NCBI RefSeq assembly: GCF_963675165.1
Contig: NC_087388.1
Location: 4,903,047 to 4,967,046, forward strand
Direction of reading: 5' to 3'
Source of the DNA: Halichondria panicea
Taxonomy: Eukaryota > Porifera > Demospongiae > Suberitida > Halichondriidae
DNA length: 64,000 nucleotides
Shown piece by piece: positions 55,356 to 64,000 of this stretch; the stretch's first letter is position 1, and every line of letters starts with the position of its first letter. The translations under genes were made by a program, and so were the position numbers. The notes under the pieces were generated by a model. That model was not told where the DNA came from. It did not search any database and saw only the letters and a program-made list of their open reading frames with translations.

Positions 55356-55415
55356 GCTAAACACAGGCAAACCCACTGTCAATCCTGTGTAAAACCTACT
55401 GGTTTTACTAATCAT

Positions 55416-55949
55416 CACAGGTTTTGCAGGGCCAGATATGCATGCCCATGCATGTTTTTTTCCACACTTTATCATAATTATATATGCACATGCAGTCACC
55501 TTTCCCATGCGCACTGCCACAGTTTTCAAATTCTAATTATGGAAACAGAATATCGCTTGATATATACTTCCATACGCTACGAAGTACAATTCAGTGAGCT
55601 TGTGGTTCTCACAAATGTATATTATCATCAAGTGTAACGAAGCGGTTATCCATTCTCGCGTTAGAGTAACAAACCGGAAATACCCTGATCAGGATGACTT
55701 AATCCCTGAAATTCGATCTAGGACGACATTAAGTGCGTTTTAGAAGTTATTTTAGGGAGACACTCGTGGAAACTTGGTTATGATTTGGGACATTCCTAGC
55801 CTCGATCCCAGGCCGAGTTTTCGCTTTTATATAACGGTTAGGCGAACAACTGGGCCTGGTACTAGTTGTCTGCGCATGCGTCAAATTTTCATTGTATTTG
55901 TGGTCGGCAAATATATTTGGAATGAAAATGCACACAGTGAGTACACAAA
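55416..55949. other. Repeat-rich intergenic DNA
   Basis: 55799-55845 matches the left arm and loop of the hairpin family at 63531-63623 (GCCTCGATCCCAGGCCGAG). No gene seen. Confidence 0.45.
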
Positions 55950-57520
55950 AGATGCTCACTAATATCAACTTGTAGCTTATGTAACGGGGTTTCGTATGGT
56001 ATGTTGTACGGCTTCTATTAATTAATTTACTGATTATGGGATACATGTTAAAATTTGATTTAAATTTTTCTTTGAAACAACAAATTCAAAATTTTTTCCC
56101 TGATATTTTAATGTTCAAGTACAATTACCCTCGGGTGCATGGAAAAGAAGGAAACGGAAAACGGAAACGGAAGGCGGAAAGTGGAAACGGAAAACGGAAA
56201 TATCTCAGCTGTGTAAAGTTAACGACCATTACCATTCTGTGTTTTTTTGCAGTAGTGAAAGTTGATAGCAGAAGATATATTTGTAAAGGGGTGCTGTGGG
56301 GAAGCCTATCCATCTAGCTATGACATTCAAGGAGCAACTAGGTAAGGTAGCTTGAGACAACGTCAAGGGGGTGGTGCTTCATTAAGTACTTTTATGCTTT
56401 CATGTTCACTTCACTCTCATCAGTTTAATTACCGTTCTGTGTTTTAAATTTTCAATTTAAATCAATAAATAAACATGAGAGTGAACATGAAGCAAGTGAA
56501 GTAAAAACCGAAAACCGGACAAGTACAAGGTTACCATGCAGTACTGTTTAGATGGCTAGGTTCAGCCATTGCAGCTGTATCTCAGGGTCCTTACTCTCCA
56601 ACATAATTACAATCTTGTGTAAGGTTCAGCCATCAAGTTGCCTTGCAATGTTGCAGCACAGTCCATGTTTTGCAAGGGTCTTAGTTCTCCATACAATCTT
56701 GCCTGATGTCATCTGTTACTTGCAAAAGCTGGATGTATTCAGTTCTCAGATTCTGGCCTCCTATTGCTTTTCCATGTACTCAACTTTCATACTGATCAGT
56801 CAAACAGGTTCACTTCATTCACTCTGATGGACCAGGGGCGTAGGAAGCATGCTCTGGAGCACCCCCTTGTCTCAAGCTACCTATCTTATTGCTCCTTGAA
56901 GCTCCTTGAAGCTAGATAGATTAGATAGGCTTCCTACAACTCAGCTCTCTACTATCCATATTCAATTCATGTAAAAAAACACAGAATGGTAATGGTCGTT
57001 AACTTTACACAGCTGAGATATTTCCGTTTTCCGTTTCCGTTTTCCGTTTCCGCTTTCCGCCTTCCGTTTCTGTTTTCCGTTTCCTTCTTTTCCATAGTCT
57101 CGAATACCCGCCTCAACCTATGAGGCGGGTATTCGAGACTATCTTTTCCATGCACCCATTACCCTCTTTGTGAAAAAATTTGGTGATGGGATCATAATGG
57201 GTTTTGGAGATAATAATTATTATGTGTATACTCAAAAATGAGTATAGTCTTGTCTATAAGGTGTTAACTACATAATTACACATATCTCCAAAACCCATTA
57301 TGTTCCCACCACCAAATTTTTTCTACAAAGAGGGTAATTGTAGTTGAACATTATATATCATCAGGAAAAAATTTTTTCCATTGGTTGTTTCAAAGAAAAA
57401 TCTAAATCAAATTTTAACATGTATCCCATAATCAGTAAATTAATTAATAGAAGCCGTACAACATACCATACGAAACCCCGTTACATAAGCTACAAGTTGA
57501 TATTAGTGACACATCTTGGA
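55950..57520. repeat. 1.57-kb nested foldback with purine-rich arms
   Basis: Outer arms: about 55960-56130 and 57355-57515 (shared phrase ACGGCTTCTATTAATTAATT and complement). Inner arms: about 56150-56255 and 56975-57095, made of GGAAACGGAAAACGGAAA-type repeats on one side and their complement on the other. Between them lie a further hairpin (about 56391-56500, ATGAGAGTGAACATGAAG), a CAGGGGCGTAGGAAGC end at 56834, and the hairpin at 57096-57140. Probably several elements inserted into one another. Confidence 0.7.
57096..57140. repeat. Perfect 20-bp stem hairpin
   Basis: AGTCTCGAATACCCGCCTCA at 57096-57115 and its exact complement at 57121-57140 with a five-base loop. It interrupts the right inner arm of the large foldback, so it is a later insertion. 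Confidence 0.85.
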
Positions 57521-58875
57521 AACACTCTGATCATAAGTTATTTCTCTTTACGTACAACTAAGTGAGTGAAACTGTCTGGGAAAACGACAATATTCAGGTG
57601 GCCATACCTCAGAAGCCAATAACCCTAAATTCCTACGTGTGTTATTACCTCACCATATACTCTATCTATGTATGAAATTTCTGACAAGTCACCCGTTTAG
57701 GTAATGTTGAATTCGTATGGAATGGCCTACAGACATGTCAATAACTGCACCAACTTGTATTGCAAAGTCCGTATCTTCTGATCCGATAAAGATCCCATCA
57801 CAAAACTTATACAAGGTGGGAAATAGTACCTAAAGACCAGTCTGGTAAAAAAAGGAAAAAATAAAGACGCCATTTTTGTGTAATGCTTAATTAAAGGTTA
57901 CAGTGATGACCTTTGACCCTTTAACGAGTGCCCGCCCCCTTCAAGCACGTCACCTGAAAGGCCATATCACAAGGAGTGCGGTGGTACAGTTTTTATCTGC
58001 CATAATTAATCATGGAAGAAGTTATGCTCTAAGAAGCGTAGGTGGGTCACTGGAATTTGTAAATTTTGGTGAATTTTCAAGGGCTCGTAACTAAGAAGCC
58101 ATACAACATATGGGGCTAAAATTAGGTGTGGTTATATAACTTATGGTAAGGTATGTATATGCCAAGTTTCGTTGAAATCGGAAGGGGTGCTCATTTTTTT
58201 GTGTTGAGTTGGCATGGAATGTCCCATTTACAACAATTGCATGGTTTTAGGGTTTAGGAGCAAGAAGGTTCTGAAACCCCTAAAGTTGTGAGTTGCGTGG
58301 TATGTCCATGCACCCTTGTTGCGAATGCCTAGGGTCACGGGCACGGTGGTGTGTCGCAAAGACGAGAGTGATATAGCTTGAGCAATCGTTTCAGCTGCTC
58401 CATGATGATGCGCATGACATTGCTCGATATACTTATAATTATACATGCATATATGGAAGATCAATACATGCACATGCAGTTCTATATAAGGAAGACTTAA
58501 CTCTCAACTCCGTAATTGTGACAAGTATAAATTGAAGCCATAATTGACCATAGAACTTCCGTGGGGGGGAGGGGGGGATTCTCAAATAAAGTGTTGGTAA
58601 TAATTATTGTTCTTGATCATGGACTTTGTGTAGGTGTGGTGCTTTAACTGTTTGACAACAATAACGACTGTATACTGGTAGCTTTGATTTGGTATCGTAG
58701 TATTACCATGGAGGAAGCCAGTTTATACTTTCCCTTTAAGCTGCAGTTTTAAGCATCTGTCGTAGGCTTTTTAGGGCACAACACCTAATTCTGAGGGAGT
58801 AACCCAATGTAATAGTAGAAGCTAGTTCTGGCAGGTATAGGTAGATCTATATTTATATGGCTTTGCTTGAATAGC
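57521..58875. other. Intergenic DNA, no gene seen
   Basis: No supported exon chain. A G-run (GGGGGGGAGGGGGGGG) at about 58563-58578 is a possible quadruplex-forming site upstream of the CUB gene. Confidence 0.45.
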
Positions 58876-58882
58876 TATATAA
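58876..58882 (+). promoter_or_regulatory. TATA-like box of the CUB-domain gene
   Basis: TATATAA 103 bp before the start codon at 58985. Confidence 0.5.
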
Positions 58883-58984
58883 GTCAGCAGTCTTCTGCGT
58901 GAGGAAGGTGCATGCTTACCTATAGCTATTAATAATTATATAGCCTGGACGTGTGTATGCGTTGCATGAGTAATATAGATAAAT

Positions 58985-61900
58985 ATGCTTCATATCATGC
59001 TGAGGATCACGTTCTCCTTTCTCTGCCTGCTGTTTGTGATTGAGTCTCACACTCGGTGAGTTCATATAGCTACTGCAAGACTGTTCATGTGCATTACGAA
59101 CATGTCCTCATGATTAATTGTTTCCATGGTACTCTTGTTCAATGTAATAGCTACATGACAGTTTTTGTACAATTTTATTGTACAATACATTCGCATGCAT
59201 TGTACAACAATGTTCCTGGATGATGCAGGCTTGTCGAGGCGACGCCAGACTGTCTGCATAGCAGAGTGGACGAGTTTCCGTGCACACCAAGACATCCTAG
59301 AACAAAAATGCCTTCTGCAAAGTGAGGGTATATATAATGAGGCATATAAGTTAACCTATAAGGACTGGGACCAGCAATTGCAATAATTGCTGGTCCCAGT
59401 CATATATATAGGTTACCTAAGTTTGTGGATGTGTATATACATCATAATGAATGACAGCAATTGCAATTAATTGTGAAAGGCAGGAATATATATGAAATTA
59501 TATATACAATAGTCATGTACCTTCACTGTGCATTATAAGATCTTCATTGTGCAGTGAGTTCGGGAACTACAATACTAAAATTGTGAGTTTTGGACGACTT
59601 TCCCAGTGTGACATACTGAACTTTGGACATCAGGTTCTACCAATCCCTGGAAATGGCAGCACAATGTTCATTTCCTCCCCAGGAATTACACTTAACACAC
59701 CAAAAAAGTGAGCTTGTCTTTCATTATGAAGGCCTATTAATTTGCTCGTGACCAGCTACCGTATGCGGGTAATTTTCGTGAGGTAAAAAATTCGTTCAAC
59801 TCGAAAACAGTGGTTTTCGTGAGTAAAAATTTCCCGTTGCCTGCACTGCATTCATACGTTCCGGTAAGCCACGCGTACGTTAAAATTTCGTGGAGGGCCA
59901 GCTTGCCCACGAAAATAACGAATATTTACCCCACAAAAATTACCCGCTATACGGTATAATTATGTCACTAACTTTTTGCTCCCATGCTGTCGTGACTACT
60001 TTTTAATGAAATTCACTGCGAATGGTTTAATGCAGCTATAGTAACCAAAAGTACGTTGTATACAACATCAGTTGCCCAGCGGGACATCTAGCATTCTTTG
60101 ACATGACTACCATGCAGCTGGAAAGGGCCAACTGCTTCCACCCAGGAAAAAATCAGATGGTGTAAGTATTTAATTATTATGCACATGAAGGTATATCTAG
60201 CATTCATGCTATATACCTGCATGGTATATAGCATGGCTGGAATGATACTGACATGCATGCATGTATATAATTATAGGCCCTGATGCATGCTTAATTTTCA
60301 CATCTATATTCTTTAAATCTTAAAAAATGTGCCTATTCTCATAAAAAATAATTATAGACGAAAATTAATTAAGATGTAGACGTCAATACAGCACACAACT
60401 GACACAAAACGTTACAGTGTTGTCTTGCTGACTTGAACTGATCACCTTAGTATTTTGCTATGTACGAAAACGTCGTTATGATTTGAAGTATTGGTGGGTG
60501 GTGGGTGTCTCAGGTTTCAAAAGGCCTGCATGCCATAATTATACTGGCACTGCATTTCCTTTGATCTCAGAGGTTTTAAAAGGCAACAGTTTTAAAAGGC
60601 AACAGGGCGGGTTATTTTCGTATGGTGGAATTTTTTCGTGTCAGTAAATACTATAATAATTATAGAGCACCTATACGAAATTAAAACTGCGAAATTTTTC
60701 TGGCACAATATATAGGTTCAAATTAAAGTCACTATCCTGCATGAGCTGTATACTGATATACGGATATTTATGCATGCATGTCTGCATGTATAAAAGTTAC
60801 CCGCTATACAGTATTATAGAAAACCAATCTTCTAGTCCATTGGCTTTGTATATCCTTCCTGAATGTCCATGCATGTACTATATAGGTGTCGTGATTATGT
60901 TCGGGTAAACAGGCCTGGTTATGGTTATACCGAAAGTTGCGGATATGTTTCAAATCAAGACAACCAGAATCAACTGGAGGAAGGTCCGCATCATGCACTG
61001 TTAAAATTAGATTGTGTCGGCATGGTTTATATATATGTACTAACATTTTCTTATATAGGTACGATGACCATTTTGTTCAGAACCAGTGTGTCGAACAGAT
61101 ACCCTGGATTTGAAGCCACTATTATTTGCTTCAATCCTGAAGATGCAAATCAACTAGGTATATAAACTCATCATGTCATACCGCTGAATGTATACAGCTA
61201 TAGGTAATTATTGGCCCTTGGCAAAGTCTCCAAGCTCCATAATTATTATAGCATGCATGCATGTGTTTCAACCTGCATAATTATGAACATGCATGTGTAC
61301 CAGCATGTATATATGCATGCAGCAGTATACGGCGGTCAATTTTGGGTATATACACAGCATTTCACTATAGTCAATACCTGTGTGCAGCATATATTATAAG
61401 TCAATTTTCCTTATTAGAACAGTATATTCAATAACTAGTTTGGCTATTAAATTATGTCTCATGCACATGCAGGGTGCACTCAAAACAACCACCCGGGGCA
61501 AGACAATCTAGAGCGCAGAAGGGCGGACCTTGATGAATTTGTGAGTTGCATATAGTGTATATGTCAAGTCAATATAATTATATGCAGTTCATTGACAATT
61601 GCTTGTGAATCAGTTCTTAAAATGCCTCCTAAATTATTGGAGGTTGAACGTGTGTGTGACTCTTGATTGCTGGATCTATATATACAATAAAAATACTTTT
61701 GGTTTGCTCATATCATGTACACAGCACAGAACCTGGATGAGACAGCGTCATGATATGCTTTATCGTCAAAGAGGGGTCGGGGCCATACGGTTTGAACGAA
61801 TCAATGTTTCGTTCGGGGTTCGTGTGCTTTACAACGAGGGGAAACTGTCCTTTATGGTAGAGGACGGAATGATGAAATTCAGAGAGTGAGGGAACCTATT

Positions 61901-62882
61901 TTCAACATATAATATTATACATTCTATTAACAATCTTATTTTGCAGGTCAATTGATGGCATCATTTATCTGGCCGTTTTTCATAGTAACGGTAGTAGAAT
62001 AGTATATTTTCGGGGGCAGAGTAGAATCTTCAGAGGGCCTGGTAAGTCTATAGCTGTCAGCTCACTAACTATACTAACTGTTAATGTCACGTTTTGTTTT
62101 ACTCATTATATATATACAGGGCCAATGTGGATTGTTGGACCTTATGCCTACTTCCAACACTTCGCTATTGATCCAAGGGTGAGTTCTTTGTACACTGATA
62201 ATTTCGTGTAAGTATTGCATTGCATAATTATGATGAGCAACTATTGTTGCTCATCATGGAATAATATGCACTTCCACAGGGCATCTTGCCTAATCCGGAA
62301 GAATTGGTTGCTATTGGCAGCATCACAGCGGCACAGCGCACTCTGATCCAAGAAGATAACAAGCGTTATGTGAAAAAAAGCGACAGTATGTTATACTTCT
62401 AATTAATTTTATGATGGGCCACTGAAACTTGCATCATTTAATCACTGTGGATTTTCATGTATATCTCAATATTAATTATCTTGCTTCCATATGCCAGTGC
62501 TGACGAACAGTGCTATACTAACTGCTATCGAGAATGAGAATGCGTGCAATCCAGTTCTTAGAACCTCAGCAGTAACTACTATCACCTTAGTTCAGAGGTA
62601 AGAAATACATGTTCTTCTCTTAATGACATTCTGATGTGCATGCATGAGCTGTAATATTTCACTATACACAGAGAGAATCCTCAACGTCTTACACAACTGA
62701 GGTACCGAAAAAGCCATCCCAGCTCCTCTGAATCCACATGTGAGGGTAATTATTGTATGTACATATATATATACTCAGTGCATATAATTATGACCAAATA
62801 TTAACTTATAGGGATCGAGCTAACAGAAATTCATATTTGTCATGTGTCATTTGTGACTATGCTATATTTATTGGGACTTTAG
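58985..62882 (+). CDS. Secreted CUB-domain protein, 14 exons, 455 aa
   Basis: Exons 58985-59055, 59229-59321, 59555-59707, 60042-60161, 60886-60983, 61059-61157, 61473-61540, 61725-61885, 61947-62041, 62120-62178, 62280-62385, 62498-62597, 62672-62745, 62812-62882 (TAG). All GT-AG, every phase agrees, total 1368 nt without a stop. Exon 1 is a signal peptide (MLHIMLRITFSFLCLLFVIE; Met5 is an alternative start). Residues about 97-210 look like a CUB domain: YVVYNISCPAGHLAFFDM, then CRDYVRVN, ESCG and TMTILFRTSV followed by GFEATIIC, with four cysteines in CUB-like positions. The C-terminal half (GAIRFERINVSFGVRVLYNE, MWIVGPYAYFQHFAIDP) is beta-rich and unrecognised. CUB proteins are extracellular adhesion, protease or matrix components. 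No transmembrane segment is evident, so it is probably secreted. The exon 5 donor (GTCCGC) is weak. Confidence 0.82.
59361..59401. repeat. Hairpin in intron 2 of the CUB gene
   Basis: GACTGGGACCAGCAATTG and its near complement around a short AT loop. The first bases, GGACTGGGACC, equal the end of the TTAA-flanked foldback at 38383-38899. Confidence 0.6.
59759..59954. mobile_element. 196-bp MITE in intron 3 of the CUB gene, TA target
   Basis: CCGTATGCGGGTAATTTTCG at the left, CCCGCTATACGG at the right, TA on both sides (59757-59758, 59955-59956). Sister family to the CCGTATAGCGCG MITEs. A decayed relative (GGGCGGGTTATTTTCGT ... GTTACCCGCTATACAG) lies in intron 4 at about 60605-60808. Confidence 0.75.
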
Positions 62883-62947
62883 CCAGATTAGTACAACTTT
62901 GAGAGACACTTCCTTTAGTAGACAAGAACTGTCTTTTTTTGGAGACT

Positions 62948-62953
62948 ATTAAA
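62948..62953 (+). terminator. Variant poly(A) signal ATTAAA of the CUB gene
   Basis: 66 bp after the stop codon. Confidence 0.4.
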
Positions 62954-63530
62954 TTTTACCGTGAAGTCATGTAATTATTAGTGATTTTAATCCTAACTTT
63001 CAGCTCTCCCGTGAAACAATTGTGTTTTGGTGCTCAAGCAGAAGAAAAAAACAGTTACTTTGCCGATAATTATGTGTGTATAGCTATTATTATAATCCAA
63101 GTTGCTTTCCTTGATTTGTGCAAATTGTAAATAGCTGCATGTATGTATTAGTTTATGTACAGTGTAATACCATCCTATTTAAGGATGAACGGTTATCAAT
63201 TCTTGCATTACAGCTAAAGCACTGCGATTACCCACGAAAACTTAAGTCAAAATTGTCCCTGACATTCGATCAGAAACACCAGAAGAGTATCGAAAATCAG
63301 TTGAGCCAATTTTGTAGCAATGGTTAACAAATCGTAAAGCAAAGGAATTGTTAGGGCGACAAACTTGCAAACGTAATCTGTTTGTACATACATATAGGAA
63401 GTACATGGCTTAAAAAGTAATATATCGGGAACATTTGGGACTGCATGTGGATCTTATAGAACCAACTAGAATTAGCTATACAGATTTTTGCTATCGTGTC
63501 TGTCAAAATCACAAATTTCGTTAACATTCT
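62954..63530. other. Downstream intergenic DNA
   Basis: No gene supported; a 69-codon frame at 63118-63327 is not convincing. Confidence 0.4.
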
Positions 63531-63623
63531 TAGCCTCGATCCCAGGCCGAGTTTTCGCTTTTATAACGGTTAGGCGAACAACTATAGTTATAAAAGCGAA
63601 AACTCGGCCTGGGATCGAGGCTA
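63531..63623. repeat. Perfect 37-bp arm hairpin element
   Basis: Arms 63531-63567 (starting TAGCCTCGATCCCAGGCCGA) and 63587-63623 are exact complements around a 19-base loop. Single-arm relatives occur at about 52957 and 55799, so it is a dispersed miniature element. Confidence 0.85.
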
Positions 63624-64000
63624 TAACATTCTATGCTATTTGTGTGGCTTTCAAAAAAGTTATGGTGAAAATTAACTGCCGCAAGTGATTAATTTAGCTA
63701 TAAAAAATCCTCTGAAGATAAATCCGGGATCTCTTGTCTGCATGCATATATGCTGGGCGCGATAGCTCAACCGATTCCTCATGTGATTTTATCAAGCTAT
63801 AGTGGTGGTACATGTATAAGCCCAATGGTGCCTCGTAGCGTAGTAGCCATGCATAATGATATTCATAGCTGGCTTCCTTACCCTTTCCCCGTTTTATTTA
63901 AAACCAGAATAAATAAAAAAAACTTTATTCATAATTATAATCATCATGAACCTTACGTAGAAATGACTTGTAACTAGTGATAATTATCACAATCATCACT
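63624..64000. other. Window end, no gene seen
   Basis: A 75-codon frame at 63750-63977 has no supporting feature. Confidence 0.4.

Noticed and set aside
58563-58578. G-run as a regulatory quadruplex of the CUB gene
   Set aside because: It lies more than 400 bp upstream with no other support; recorded only as composition.
59759-59954. Possible exon in CUB intron 3
   Set aside because: The stretch is a TA-flanked MITE and its frames are not in phase with the exons on either side.

Overview
The window looks like nuclear DNA of an invertebrate animal, most likely a demosponge. This rests on AT-rich sequence, genes cut into many small exons by short GT-AG introns (mostly about 45-110 bp), a CUB-domain secreted protein, HIRAN-like gene families, and a very high load of short terminal-inverted-repeat and foldback elements. 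The species call is inference; no rRNA, tRNA, mitochondrial or bacterial signal was seen. Most real genes here are invisible to single-frame ORF calling and were rebuilt exon by exon from splice sites and reading-frame continuity.

Layout. (1) 0-3.4 kb: gene A, an unrecognised 669-aa protein with about nine membrane segments, with promoter, 5'-UTR intron and poly(A) signal. (2) 3.5-10.5 kb, minus strand: an 18-exon decayed transposase gene of KDZ/Plavaka (CACTA-like) type, with an N-terminal C2H2 finger and a recognisable D-D-E core, broken by two TAG codons, a frame slip and a 234-bp MITE inside an exon. (3) 10.7-12.0 kb, plus strand: an intact 8-exon gene (316 aa) divergent from it. (4) 12.3-15.4 kb, minus strand: an intact 8-exon gene (192 aa) with two large elements in its introns. 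(5) 15.4-25.9 kb: transposon-rich ground with a decayed plus-strand gene and two decayed HIRAN-like minus-strand genes. (6) 27.8-30.1 kb: gene B (760 aa), paralogue of A with a lysine-rich repeated N-terminus. (7) 30.4-38.9 kb: repeats and a frameshifted gene remnant. (8) 38.9-40.3 kb: paralogue C, lacking the N-terminus and carrying one in-frame TAA. (9) 40.6-48.4 kb and 49.2-58 kb: nested elements, segmental duplications, a non-LTR retrotransposon remnant, and a MULE-like element with a 9-bp target duplication. (10) 48.5-49.1 kb: a secreted precursor with duplicated acidic propeptide and a six-cysteine C-terminal peptide. (11) 59.0-62.9 kb: an intact 14-exon secreted CUB-domain gene (455 aa).

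The window is valuable in two ways. It holds apparently undescribed gene families: the A/B/C membrane proteins, the six-cysteine precursor, and two intact multi-exon genes of unknown function. It also holds natural experiments in transposition: filled and empty target sites preserved in duplicated segments, and a MITE whose exact removal would reopen a coding exon. All functional statements are from sequence inspection only.
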